Under the pieces are notes generated by a model. That model saw only the letters and a list, made by a program, of their open reading frames with translations, was not told where the DNA came from and did no database searches. Positions 27,722-35,480 of a stretch of DNA of 64,000 nucleotides are shown here, piece after piece. Position numbers and translations under genes: made by a program. Each line of letters starts with the position of its first letter. The first letter of the stretch is position 1. Location: assembly GCF_900108515.1 (NCBI RefSeq), contig NZ_FNWW01000002.1, positions 1-64,000 of the forward strand, given 5' to 3'. Source of the stretch: Halobacillus karajensis (lineage in GTDB: Bacteria > Bacillota > Bacilli > Bacillales > Halobacillaceae).

Positions 27722-28174
27722 GTGACAAATTCGCAACAGACGTCCATGATGGCAGATGTAGAGAAAGAGCTAAGGTACATATCTGGGATCATCAAACAAA
27801 GAGGACGAGTCATTTTGAACCATTATCCAATTACAGCCCCTCAATTCGTCGCCCTTCAATGGTTGCTTGAAAAGGGGGATATGACGATCGGGGAGCTTTC
27901 TAATTATATCCATCTAGCATGTAGTACAACGACAGATCTTGTAGATCGTATGGAAAAGAACGAGCTTGTCGAAAGGGTGCGCGATCCTAAAGACCGCCGT
28001 GTTGTAAGAATTCATGTGTTAGAAAAAGGAGAGCGTATCATTCATGAGGTGATTGAGAAACGCCAGCATTACTTGAATGAGGTATTGAAGGATGTCTCCA
28101 AAGACGATGTAGAAACTTTAAACCGTCTGCTTCATGTTCTTCATGAGAAAATGAGAGAAACAGACCAGGATTAA
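27722..28174 (+). CDS. ysmB: MarR-family transcriptional regulator (YsmB)
   Basis: About 150 residues, with a winged-helix MarR domain. The recognition region is 'MTIGELSNYIHLACSTTTDLVDRMEKNELV' (shown across helices 3 and 4), followed by the wing 'RVRDPKDRRVVRIHVLEKG'. The GTG at 27722 is preferred because TTAGGAG lies 8 nt before it; the GTG at 27713 overlaps that site. B. subtilis ysmB sits in the same place between gerE and racE. The ligand and targets are unknown. Confidence 0.88.
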   Translation: MTNSQQTSMMADVEKELRYISGIIKQRGRVILNHYPITAPQFVALQWLLEKGDMTIGELSNYIHLACSTTTDLVDRMEKNELVERVRDPKDRRVVRIHVLEKGERIIHEVIEKRQHYLNEVLKDVSKDDVETLNRLLHVLHEKMRETDQD

Positions 28175-28204
28175 GACAACTAAGAAATAAAAGAGGGATG
28201 CAAA

Positions 28205-29026
28205 TTGAAACAACCAATTGGAGTCATTGATTCAGGAGTAGGCGGTCTAACGGTAGCGAGAGAACTGATGCGGCAATTACCTAAAGAGACATTTCTTTAC
28301 TTAGGGGATACGAAAAGGTGTCCATATGGTCCTCGGACCGAAGAGGAAGTACGTGCTTTCACTTGGCAAATGGTCAATTATTTACTGCGAAAAAATATGA
28401 AGATGCTCGTGGTCGCTTGCAATACAGCCACTGCCTATACACTTTCAGAACTTCAGGAATCATTGGATATTCCTGTCATTGGAGTTATTGACCCAGGAGC
28501 GCGAGCGGCAATCAAGGTGAGCCGTAACAAAAGGATTGGGATCATAGGCACCGAAGGAACGATTGAGAGTCATGCTTATCCTGACGCGCTGGTTTCCATC
28601 GACCAAAAAATACGAGTGAATGGCTTGGCCTGTCCGCCTTTTGTACCAATGGTCGAAGAAGGTATTCTATCTGGACCCAAAGCGGAAAGAATTGTTTCCC
28701 ATACGCTTCAACCATTAAAAGATCGGAATCATATCGATACTCTTATTTTAGGTTGTACTCATTATCCGTTAATCAAGGACCTTGTCCAAAAGGAGATGGG
28801 AAATCATATTCAGGTTATTAGTTCAGGAGAAGAAACAGCTAGGGAGGCAAGCTTAATCCTAGCGTATCATAAACTCCTTGAAAAAAATGACTCTACTCCT
28901 GTCCATGAATTTTATACAACAGGGGATATTGAGAAATTCCGTTTAGTAGCTAACAGTTGGTTTGATGAACCTGTTCAAATTCTTAAATCCATTGAATTGG
29001 AACACGTGCCAAGCTCTGCCTATTAA
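28205..29026 (+). CDS. racE: Glutamate racemase
   Basis: A 273-residue racemase that makes D-glutamate for peptidoglycan. The two catalytic cysteines are in 'MLVVACNTATAYT' and 'LILGCTHYPLI', and the N-terminal 'IGVIDSGVGGLTVARE' motif is intact. TTG start at 28205, 31 nt after ysmB. A terminator overlaps the end of the gene. Since MurI-type racemases also supply D-Glu for poly-glutamate capsules, that use is possible but has no support in the window. Confidence 0.96.
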   Translation: MKQPIGVIDSGVGGLTVARELMRQLPKETFLYLGDTKRCPYGPRTEEEVRAFTWQMVNYLLRKNMKMLVVACNTATAYTLSELQESLDIPVIGVIDPGARAAIKVSRNKRIGIIGTEGTIESHAYPDALVSIDQKIRVNGLACPPFVPMVEEGILSGPKAERIVSHTLQPLKDRNHIDTLILGCTHYPLIKDLVQKEMGNHIQVISSGEETAREASLILAYHKLLEKNDSTPVHEFYTTGDIEKFRLVANSWFDEPVQILKSIELEHVPSSAY

Positions 29027-29042
29027 GGCAGAGCTTTTTTTC
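29012..29042 (+). terminator. Terminator overlapping the racE stop
   Basis: AGCTCTGCC/GGCAGAGCT arms followed by TTTTTTT; the stop codon TAA lies in the loop. Confidence 0.88.
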
Positions 29043-29296
29043 TAGAAAAGGATCATCTCCTTCTCTCCTTGACCTTTTGTGTGATTGAACGGTGGTTCTA
29101 TGCGTAAGCTTTATTAGGAATCAACAAAGCCCTCGCGCTTCTTTTACTCCCAGGTGTTATGTGAAAAGGAGTGTACCCAATAATCCTTTAGCTAGTGTGC
29201 GGGTCTGTTCATGAACCTTACTTTCAAAATTCTCTGGTCTAATCCTCTGTGGGGCTCGTATATATGGTAGTACAATCTATCTCAGGAGGGAAAACT

Positions 29297-30397
29297 ATGA
29301 AGAAGTACGGCTATAAACCCCTCATCCTCACAGTATTTTTAGTGTTGTGTGCAGGGTTACTTTCAGGCTGCCTTTTTGAAGGAGAGCAATCATTAGAGAA
29401 AATGGACACACCAGAAGAGGCGGCTTCGACGCCGCCAGATCCGAGTAGTGATGAACCTCAATCTAAAGGAGAAGGAGAAGAAGCTGAGGGCACTGGAGAA
29501 GCAGGAGAAACAGAAGATGAATCTGCTGGCACGGTATCAAGAGAGGTCTATCTGTTAGACGCAAATGGAATGGTCGCCCCACAAACCTTAGAACTTCCGG
29601 CTTCAGAGGAAGTAGCTACACAGGTACTTGAATATATGGTGAAAGACGGCCCTGTAACGAACCTTCTCCCCAATGGATTTGAAGCTGTACTTCCAGCCGG
29701 TACAGAAATAAACGGGGTAAATGCTAAAGAAGATGGTACTTTAGTTGTCGATGTATCCGAAGACTTTAAAAACTATGAAGCGAAAGATGAAGAGAAAATT
29801 CTTCAAGCGATGACCTATACCCTTACCCAATTCGATAATGTAAAACGGATTAAGCTATGGATTAATGGTCATGAACAAGACGTTATGCCTGTTGACGGGA
29901 CCCCAATTTCTGAAGGGGTCTCCCGTTCAGACGGGATCAACAACCAGGTAGGCATGGAAACAGATATCATGAACAGTGAAGCGGTAACGGTTTATTTCCC
30001 AGCGCAAAATGGGGAACAAGTATACCAAGTTCCAGTAACGACCCGTGTTTCAAAAGGTGATGATGAATATGCTGCTATGGTACAGGCATTACTGGAAGGT
30101 CCTGAGGTAGGAAGTCCTCTTATGAATCCGTTTAATGAAGGGTCTGAGATGGTCAAATCGAAATTAGAAAATGGGGTCCTTGCGCTTTCATTTAATGAAA
30201 ATATCTTAACAGGTACAGACGAGCCGTCACTGTCTGATGCGGCCCTTGCTAGTCTAGTCATGAGTCTTACAGATCTTGCTGATGTAGAATCTGTCGAAGT
30301 CCATGTGGACGGCACAGAACAAGTATTTAACGAAGCTGGAGAACCACTTGCAGAACCAGTTTCAAGACAGGATATTAATGGGGCAGAAGAAATGTAA
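29297..30397 (+). CDS. gerM: Spore germination lipoprotein GerM
   Basis: A 366-residue lipoprotein: signal peptide with lipobox 'LLSGC' (Cys about residue 24), an acidic Ser/Glu/Gly-rich linker (about 35-80), then two GerMN domains (about 95-215 and 235-355), each with the pattern 'VTVYFP.../VEVHVDG'. In B. subtilis GerM is needed for efficient sporulation and germination and is part of the septal assembly that links mother cell and forespore. The ATG at 29297 is chosen for AGGAGG 8 nt upstream; the open frame is longer by 16 codons. It sits between racE and rph, as in B. subtilis. Confidence 0.93.
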   Translation: MKKYGYKPLILTVFLVLCAGLLSGCLFEGEQSLEKMDTPEEAASTPPDPSSDEPQSKGEGEEAEGTGEAGETEDESAGTVSREVYLLDANGMVAPQTLELPASEEVATQVLEYMVKDGPVTNLLPNGFEAVLPAGTEINGVNAKEDGTLVVDVSEDFKNYEAKDEEKILQAMTYTLTQFDNVKRIKLWINGHEQDVMPVDGTPISEGVSRSDGINNQVGMETDIMNSEAVTVYFPAQNGEQVYQVPVTTRVSKGDDEYAAMVQALLEGPEVGSPLMNPFNEGSEMVKSKLENGVLALSFNENILTGTDEPSLSDAALASLVMSLTDLADVESVEVHVDGTEQVFNEAGEPLAEPVSRQDINGAEEM

Positions 30398-30417
30398 GAA
30401 CGACACATTGACAATCA

Positions 30418-30455
30418 AAGCGCTTCAAAAGTGTGACAACTTTTGAAGCGCTTTT
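30418..30455 (+). terminator. Terminator of gerM
   Basis: AAGCGCTTCAAAAGT pairs with ACTTTTGAAGCGCTT, followed by TT. Confidence 0.88.
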
Positions 30456-30539
30456 CCAATTGATCTTTAACTACCGAGTAGATGTATTTTGTGTTAAGAT
30501 GGGCAAGGATAATGGTGTAGGAAAAGGAGGTCGTTATCG

Positions 30540-31298
30540 ATGAGAAATGATCATCGTGAAGTTAATGAACTAAGAACAGTGACGATAGAAACAGACTATG
30601 TAAAACATCCAGAGGGTTCAGTACTCATCAGTTTTGGAGATACAAAAGTAATTTGTAATGCCAGCGTAGAGGATCGTGTACCTCCTTTTTTACGTGGACA
30701 GGGGAAAGGATGGATCACAGCTGAATATGCTATGCTTCCACGTGCAACGGAACAGCGTAATATTCGTGAGTCATCCAAGGGGAAAGTCTCAGGTCGTACG
30801 ATGGAAATTCAACGATTAATTGGACGCTCCCTGCGTGCAGTGGTTGATTTAGATAAGATAGGTGAACGGACGATTTGGGTTGATTGTGATGTTATTCAGG
30901 CAGATGGCGGAACACGTACTGCATCCATCACTGGTGCGTTTGTAGCTGTTGTGATTGCACTTGGAAAGCTGGTCAAGAAGAATACACTTAAAGAGCTGCC
31001 CATTACAGACTTCTTAACCGCTATCTCTGTGGGTGTCCTGCCGGATGGCAACGAAATTCTCGACCTTTGTTACGAAGAAGATAGCAAAGCCCAAGTGGAT
31101 ATGAATGTCATTATGACAGGCAAAGGTGAATTCGTAGAATTACAGGGGACAGGCGAAGAGGCCACGTTCTCCATGCAACAGCTGCAAAAAATGCTTTCAC
31201 TTGCCGAAGAGGGCGTAACTAACTTGATTAAAGTGCAAGAAGAAGCAATTGGAGATTGGGCCAACGTCATCCGTTCGAAAGCAGAGGCGGCTGAATAA
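30540..31298 (+). CDS. rph: Ribonuclease PH
   Basis: A 252-residue phosphorolytic 3'-5' exoribonuclease that trims tRNA 3' ends. Phosphate-binding and catalytic motifs '[20 protein letters not shown]' and '[21 protein letters not shown]' (two contiguous blocks) are present. AAAGGAGG precedes the ATG. It is followed within 2 nt by the rdgB-like gene, forming the conserved rph-ysnA-ysnB operon. Confidence 0.97.
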   Translation: MRNDHREVNELRTVTIETDYVKHPEGSVLISFGDTKVICNASVEDRVPPFLRGQGKGWITAEYAMLPRATEQRNIRESSKGKVSGRTMEIQRLIGRSLRAVVDLDKIGERTIWVDCDVIQADGGTRTASITGAFVAVVIALGKLVKKNTLKELPITDFLTAISVGVLPDGNEILDLCYEEDSKAQVDMNVIMTGKGEFVELQGTGEEATFSMQQLQKMLSLAEEGVTNLIKVQEEAIGDWANVIRSKAEAAE

Positions 31299-31300
31299 TT

Positions 31301-31894
31301 ATGAAAGAATTGATTGTGGCTACAAAGAACGAGGGAAAAGTGGAAGAATTCCGTTCTATGTTTTCTAAATATAATATTGCTGTAAAATCATTGCTCGATA
31401 TTGATCGTTCTATAGAGATTGATGAAACAGGTAGCACGTTTGAAGAAAATGCAACGATTAAAGCGGAAGAAATGTCTGAATACCTTGGCCTGCCTGTCGT
31501 TGCGGATGATTCCGGGCTTGAAGTAGATGCCCTGAATGGTAAACCAGGTGTTTACTCTGCTCGTTATGCAGGAATAGAGAAAGATGACGACAAAAATACG
31601 GAAAAACTCCTGAAGAACTTAGAAAAAGTAGATGATCAGAAGAGAACAGCGCGATTCGTATGTGCTGTAGCAGTAGCTCGACCTGGAGAAAAAACTTTTG
31701 TCGAAAGAGGAACATGTGAAGGAACGATAGCCCGAGACCCCCAAGGGACGAATGGATTTGGATATGATCCTGTTTTCATTCCAGAAGGATCAACACGAAC
31801 GATGGCAGAGCACTCTTCTGACGAAAAGAATGCTATCAGTCATCGTTATCATGCCATTGAGAAAATTGAAGAGTGGCTGAAAACTCAATCATGA
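31301..31894 (+). CDS. ysnA: XTP/dITP diphosphatase (RdgB/HAM1 family)
   Basis: A 197-residue nucleotide-pool sanitiser that hydrolyses XTP, ITP and dITP to monophosphates, keeping deaminated purines out of nucleic acids. Family motifs are 'VATKNEGKVEEF', 'VVADDSGLEVDALNGKPG', 'ARYAG', 'GTNGFGYDPVF' and 'SHRYHAI'. It begins 2 nt after the rph stop, indicating translational coupling, and is followed 16 nt later by the phosphoesterase gene. Confidence 0.95.
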   Translation: MKELIVATKNEGKVEEFRSMFSKYNIAVKSLLDIDRSIEIDETGSTFEENATIKAEEMSEYLGLPVVADDSGLEVDALNGKPGVYSARYAGIEKDDDKNTEKLLKNLEKVDDQKRTARFVCAVAVARPGEKTFVERGTCEGTIARDPQGTNGFGYDPVFIPEGSTRTMAEHSSDEKNAISHRYHAIEKIEEWLKTQS

Positions 31895-31910
31895 GCGAGG
31901 TGAATGAGTC

Positions 31911-32435
31911 ATGCCTAAAATATTAATTGTCAGTGATACACACGGATTAAAAAAAGAAGTCAACGCAATAAAAGAAAGACATGCGGATGTAGACGCGATG
32001 ATCCACTGTGGGGATTCAGAACTTTCTTTTGATTCAAACGAGCTTGAAGGTTTCTACTACGCTAAAGGGAATTGCGATTTCGAAAGGGAGATGCAAGAAG
32101 AGCAAATCCTTCAAGTGGGGGAATTGACGTTTATTGTGACTCATGGACATTTATATCAAGTGAAAATGACTTTGATTCCTCTCTCCTATCGGGCTGAAGA
32201 AGTAGGCGCCCAAGTTGCTTGTTTCGGTCATTCCCATATCGCAGGAGCAGAAAAGGTCGGTGACACCCTCTTTATCAATCCGGGAAGTGCACGACTTCCA
32301 AGAGATCGAAAAGAACCGACTTATGCCATCTTGGAATGGGACAGTTTAAAACAGGTCCGCTTGCAGTTTTATCACATAAATGGAGAACACCTCCCAGATT
32401 TAAGCATGACAACAGAACTTGCAGTAAAGAATTAA
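31911..32435 (+). CDS. ysnB: YfcE/MJ0936-type metallophosphoesterase (YsnB)
   Basis: A 174-residue calcineurin-like phosphodiesterase. The two-metal centre ligands are in 'IVSDTHG', 'IHCGDSE', 'GNCD', 'THGHLY' and 'GHSHIA'. Family members hydrolyse phosphodiester model substrates and are Mn2+ or Mg2+ dependent; the natural substrate is unknown. Third gene of the rph operon and conserved in this position. The consensus tRNA promoter begins 20 nt after its stop. Confidence 0.92.
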   Translation: MPKILIVSDTHGLKKEVNAIKERHADVDAMIHCGDSELSFDSNELEGFYYAKGNCDFEREMQEEQILQVGELTFIVTHGHLYQVKMTLIPLSYRAEEVGAQVACFGHSHIAGAEKVGDTLFINPGSARLPRDRKEPTYAILEWDSLKQVRLQFYHINGEHLPDLSMTTELAVKN

Positions 32436-32454
32436 ATTCTTTGCTGCAATCCTG

Positions 32455-32483
32455 TTGACAAAATTGCGGATTCTTAATATAAT
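32455..32483 (+). promoter_or_regulatory. Consensus sigma-A promoter of the tRNA-Gly/tRNA-Arg unit
   Basis: TTGACA (32455-32460), a 17-nt spacer and TATAAT (32478-32483): a perfect consensus, as common for stable RNA genes. Confidence 0.85.
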
Positions 32484-32549
32484 AATTCTTGTCCGCTTCA
32501 CAAGATGGAATTAAGAGATTTTCACTTTAGAGGTAAGGAATTTTTAAAT

Positions 32550-32623
32550 GCGGGTGTAGTTTAATGGTAAAACCTCAGCCTTCCAAGCTGATGACGAGGG
32601 TTCGATTCCCTTCACCCGCTCCA
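32550..32623 (+). tRNA. tRNA-Gly (anticodon TCC)
   Basis: 74 nt with encoded CCA. Acceptor stem GCGGGTG/CACCCGC, T-arm GGTTCGATTCCC, anticodon loop CTTCCAA giving TCC (32582-32584) on the stem TCAGC/GCTGA. Confidence 0.97.
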
Positions 32624-32646
32624 TACATATTTAAAATAAAAAGCAT

Positions 32647-32720
32647 GTCCCAGTAGCTCAGCTGGATAGAGCAACAGCCTTCTAAGCTGTGGGTCGGGAG
32701 TTCGAATCTCTCCTGGGACG
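32647..32720 (+). tRNA. tRNA-Arg (anticodon TCT)
   Basis: 74 nt; acceptor stem GTCCCAG/CTGGGAC with discriminator G. CCA is not encoded. The anticodon loop CTTCTAA gives TCT (32681-32683) on stem ACAGC/GCTGT; the T-arm contains GTTCGAATC. Confidence 0.97.
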
Positions 32721-32730
32721 CTAACTATGA

Positions 32731-32772
32731 AAAAGCTGAAACCTTTGATAGACAAAGGATTCAGCTTTTTTC
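32731..32772 (+). terminator. Terminator of the tRNA unit
   Basis: AAGCTGAA-CCTTTG pairs with CAAAGG-TTCAGCTT, followed by TTTTTC. Confidence 0.85.
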
Positions 32773-33119
32773 TTATTTCCTTATAGAAGTGGGAATGGTC
32801 TTGACCGGGTACTATAACCCCGTTAGAGGCAGAAGAGGGGCTGGATTTTACTTTGATTTATGAGTATCTGGTTCTCATTGAATTGATGGGGAAAAATACT
32901 CTTATACGATCAGAAGTATAACGAAATGGAAGCCTACATTTAAAATGGAGAGATCAGGATGATTGATTCAGCAGCCCCATAATCAAAAGGATTTTAGAAT
33001 CGTACTAACCAATACACATTCAGGAAGATGTAATGAATAATGCCCCTCCAAACGTTGGTATGAAAGGTTTTTCTTATTTGAAAATTATGGAATGAAAGGT
33101 ATTTTAAGGACAATTATGT
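32773..33119. other. Intergenic, no gene recognised
   Basis: About 350 bp between the tRNA terminator and the toxin locus. Stops interrupt all frames; no RNA family, repeat or promoter beyond the toxin -10 (TATAAT, 33120-33125) was recognised. Confidence 0.5.
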
Positions 33120-33180
33120 TATAATCTTAATAGATAGTCATTCATTCAACACCATGATTGATTACGATAGGGCGGTTGAG

Positions 33181-33201
33181 ATCACCCGGAAAGGGGGTGA
33201 T
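33181..33201 (+). promoter_or_regulatory. Hairpin sequestering the toxin ribosome-binding site
   Basis: ATCACCC (33181-33187) pairs with GGGTGAT (33195-33201), which is the toxin's own Shine-Dalgarno (GGGGGTGA). Such anti-SD pairing limits translation of type I toxins. Confidence 0.6.
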
Positions 33202-33204
33202 TTC

Positions 33205-33306
33205 ATGACGATCTTTGAGGCGATTTCAATAATGATCTCTTTTTCTACGATGATCATTACACTAATCGCTGTGATTGTCGCTATTTTTTCAGCAACAAAA
33301 AAGTAG
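33205..33306 (+). CDS. Holin-like type I toxin peptide
   Basis: A 33-residue peptide opening 'MTIFEAISIMISFSTM', continuing as one hydrophobic helix and ending in a Lys-Lys tail. The short charged N-terminus, 'FEA' followed by a single transmembrane segment, and the Lys tail are hallmarks of the putative holin-like (Hol_Tox) toxins of Firmicutes, close to the TxpA/BsrG group. Such peptides insert in the membrane and are silenced by an antisense RNA overlapping the 3' end of their mRNA. The Shine-Dalgarno GGGGGTGA lies in a hairpin. It sits near the tRNA genes at the edge of an accessory region. Confidence 0.78.
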   Translation: MTIFEAISIMISFSTMIITLIAVIVAIFSATKK

Positions 33307-33340
33307 CCCCCCTGTCGGCTAACGGGTAAGGGCTACTTTT
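33303..33340. terminator. Bidirectional terminator at the toxin 3' end
   Basis: GTAGCCC (33303-33309) pairs with GGGCTAC (33330-33336). TTTT follows on the plus strand and TTTTTT on the minus strand. Confidence 0.65.
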
Positions 33341-33385
33341 CGATTTAGATAACGCCAATCCCCTATCAAAGAATGGCTATCATTG

Positions 33386-33414
33386 GACCACAGTTCGCGC
33401 TGTGGTCTTTTTAT
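33386..33414 (+). terminator. Second terminator of the toxin mRNA
   Basis: GACCACAG/CTGTGGTC with a TTCGCG loop, followed by TTTTTATT. It gives a toxin mRNA long enough to pair fully with the antisense RNA. Confidence 0.8.
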
Positions 33415-33433
33415 TATATGATTTGTTACCCCT

Positions 33434-33442
33434 ATAATACCA
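33434..33442 (-). promoter_or_regulatory. Extended -10 promoter of the antisense RNA
   Basis: On the minus strand TGGTATTAT gives a TGn extension plus TATTAT. A clear -35 is lacking, which is tolerated by extended -10 promoters. Confidence 0.45.
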
Positions 33443-33710
33443 CATTTCAGAAATTTTCACACGTTCACAATGCATTTTTTTATATTATCCAAGAAGATCC
33501 AAACAAGAAAAATGTTTAAAGAGATCTAAAATAAATGCAAAAACACGTTGAAGAGACCACAAGGGTCTCTTCTTTTAATGAAGAAAACCTCAACTTTTCT
33601 CTGTTCACTCTTTACTACTATAGTTCTTCGTGATTCCATGCACGGCGCAAAGAAATCTCTTCTCTTTGAGAAAATGTTAAATAACCTAGAAAACCTAACC
33701 TGAAGTGGGA
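33443..33710. other. Intergenic with one orphan terminator
   Basis: No coding signal. GAAGAGACC/GGTCTCTTC (33550-33572) followed by TTTT is a good terminator but no gene was found just upstream of it, so a small RNA ending here is possible. Confidence 0.45.
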
Positions 33711-33909
33711 TATAATAAGCGTATTATAAATAAGAGGGTGATAATGGCATGATAATGCCTTCTAATGCAACGGCTCATGCAAAGTCTATGGATTAGGCGA
33801 GCGATGCTTTGCATGAGAGGGATCATTCACTTGCGCACGCTTTTACAAATCTAACCCTAGACTTTGCTTCCTTATTGTTTATCAAAAATAAATATAAGGA
33901 GCTGTTTGC
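33711..33909 (+). promoter_or_regulatory. Structured leader of the CD3324-type gene
   Basis: TATAAT (33711-33716) may start this leader. CTCATGCAAAG (33774-33784) pairs exactly with CTTTGCATGAG (33807-33817). Alternatively GCAAAGTCTA (33779-33788) plus GG and TTAG pair with CTAA, CC and TAGACTTTGC (33851-33867). The two folds share GCAAAG, so they exclude each other, as in riboswitches and attenuators. The second fold is followed by a T-rich stretch. A two-codon ORF (ATG GCA TGA) follows GAGGGTG near 33744. Confidence 0.45.
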
Positions 33910-34173
33910 ATGAACTATGTAAAAGCTGATGATGTGTTACCAGAGGAACTTGTTTATGAAATACAGAAATACGTCCAGGGAAGGACGCTTTATATTCCTA
34001 AACCTAAAGCTGCTTATAAAAAGTGGGGCGCTTGTTCAGGGGCAAGAGCTTACATCAACGAGCGTAACTGTTTGATCAAAGCTGACTTTTCAAATGGTGA
34101 AACCATCGAAAAATTAACAAATAAGTATTATCTTTCAGAGGATACCATTAAAAAAATTATCTATTCGAGGTAA
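33910..34173 (+). CDS. CD3324-family protein (Mor-like HTH)
   Basis: An 87-residue protein with the N-terminal signature 'MNYVKADDVLPEELVYEIQKY' in two halves (VKADDVLP and EELVYEIQKY), 'LYIPK', 'KKWGACSGA' and a C-terminal helix-turn-helix-like end 'YYLSEDTIKKIIYSR'. This matches the CD3324 family, distantly related to the Mor transcription activator of phage Mu, so a DNA-binding role is likely but untested. ATAAGGAG lies 9 nt before the ATG. It has its own structured leader and terminator, so it is a single-gene unit. Confidence 0.75.
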   Translation: MNYVKADDVLPEELVYEIQKYVQGRTLYIPKPKAAYKKWGACSGARAYINERNCLIKADFSNGETIEKLTNKYYLSEDTIKKIIYSR

Positions 34174-34181
34174 CTGAAATT

Positions 34182-34217
34182 AACTGAAGATCTTAGCCAA
34201 AGGTCTTCAGTTTTTTA
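34182..34217 (+). terminator. Terminator of the CD3324-type gene
   Basis: AACTGAAGATC/GGTCTTCAGTT arms (one G-T pair) followed by TTTTTT. Confidence 0.85.
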
Positions 34218-34312
34218 TGCTCCATTTGTTTCTAAATAGAATTTGGCATAGGAATGTGTGAGCCGTTTCCATACACTAATGAATAGATATTGGTATATAT
34301 GGAGGGAGATAA

Positions 34313-34948
34313 ATGCAAGCATTCATTCGTCCAGAGCAGTTTAATTTGCTGCGTTTTCAAGCTTTCAAGCTGATTAGAGCCCGCAGCACGTCCCATGATC
34401 AAAATGTGATTCAGGCAGTTACCTCTTTAGTTAAGGAGAAGACGATGGGCGAATTCCGACATTGCTCTGAAGAAGAACTGTCGCTAATCAAACCATTATT
34501 TCAGGTTAGGGAAGAGGAACAGGTGGAAGAGGTTTTATCGCAACTTAAGCTGTATGTTATTCCTTTTCGGATTACTGAAAAGGAAGTGAAAAAATTATTT
34601 CCAAAAACAAAAAAAATGAAAATTCCTAATCTTGATACTATGGATGTAAGAAGACGTTCTTATTTAACCTGGCGGGACCCAGGAGCACAGAAGAAATATC
34701 TGGTCATAATGCGTAATGAGAAATGGATTGGGATAGAAGGGTCCTTTAAGAAAGAAACGCAAAAAGGCATATGTACAATATGCAACAGTTACCAATCTAT
34801 CGGCTTGTTTTTAGTAGAAATCAAAGGAAAAGAAAAGGGTACGTATAAGAAAAAAGGGAATTATATTTGCAGCGATGGGGAGGTTTGTAATCATAACTTG
34901 TCATCTCTAGATTATTTATATGATTTCGTTGATCGCCTTCGAAAATGA
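34313..34948 (+). CDS. FusB/FusC-family elongation factor G-binding protein
   Basis: A 211-residue two-domain protein: an N-terminal helical bundle and a C-terminal zinc-binding domain with 'GICTICNSYQSIGLF' and 'YICSDGEVCNHNL', which provide the Cys/His ligands expected of FusB-type proteins. These bind EF-G and release it from stalled ribosomes, giving tolerance to fusidic acid. Chromosomal homologues are common in Bacillaceae, so this may be a housekeeping ribosome-recycling helper rather than an acquired resistance gene. GGAGGGAG precedes the ATG. Single-gene unit. Confidence 0.83.
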   Translation: MQAFIRPEQFNLLRFQAFKLIRARSTSHDQNVIQAVTSLVKEKTMGEFRHCSEEELSLIKPLFQVREEEQVEEVLSQLKLYVIPFRITEKEVKKLFPKTKKMKIPNLDTMDVRRRSYLTWRDPGAQKKYLVIMRNEKWIGIEGSFKKETQKGICTICNSYQSIGLFLVEIKGKEKGTYKKKGNYICSDGEVCNHNLSSLDYLYDFVDRLRK

Positions 34949-35425
34949 CTATCAAATCAATGAAAGATAAGAAGTATTATAGGAATAATGAATCATTAGC
35001 GGGAGGAGTTTAGCAGGTTTAGTCTATTCTACCCCTGCAAATTTGACCATGGATATGTATGACGTTTGTTATAACTATTTCATCGATTTTATGATAGAGG
35101 AAGCAAAATGAGATGAGATCCAGTTGCTCTATCTATTTTTCAACTAAGCTTATTTGATGTCAACCTAAGAAAAAGGACTTATCAGGACTCATGATTCCAC
35201 AAGGGAATTAGTGGTTCTACGGCTGTTTTACGTACGAGTAGTTATACCATTATGTCTGAATAATTACAAACGCTCCAATATTTGAAAACACAAACCTTGG
35301 TGGCAGACTCTTTCTATTTCTATAGTTAAAAGCATGTTTGACGACATTTTTAGACCTCGAAACTGAGTCTTCAACAATAGGACAGTTATCTAAAGACTCA
35401 GTTTCAAGAGAATAGGGTTTTTCTT
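34949..35425. other. Intergenic without recognised genes; contains a 13-bp inverted repeat
   Basis: All frames are broken by stops. GAAACTGAGTCTT (35359-35371) and AAGACTCAGTTTC (35393-35405) form a perfect inverted repeat with a 21-nt loop and no adjoining T-run. Part of its sequence (CTTGAAACT.AGTCTTT) recurs downstream of acoL near 44244. Confidence 0.45.
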
Positions 35426-35426
35426 G

Positions 35427-35462
35427 GAAAAAAGGAACATTACGATTAAACGTTCCTTTTTA
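35427..35462. terminator. Terminator of the ars operon (works both ways)
   Basis: AAAAGGAAC/GTTCCTTTT-type hairpin; on the minus strand it ends the arsR-arsI-microprotein transcript with a T-run. Confidence 0.7.
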
Positions 35463-35480
35463 TAAATGGTTATCTTATTA

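Larger units (their letters stand above)
33297..33427 (-). ncRNA. Predicted antisense antitoxin RNA
   Basis: An extended -10 on the minus strand would start an RNA near 33427. It reads back through a GACCACAG hairpin and ends at a GTAGCCC/GGGCTAC hairpin followed by TTTTTT at about 33297, overlapping the last codons of the toxin. Size (about 130 nt) and layout match type I antitoxins. Expression is inferred, not shown. Confidence 0.5.

Noticed and set aside
34949-35425. Possible remnant peptide starting at the ATG near 35050
   Set aside because: Only about 20 codons, no ribosome-binding site and no recognisable similarity.
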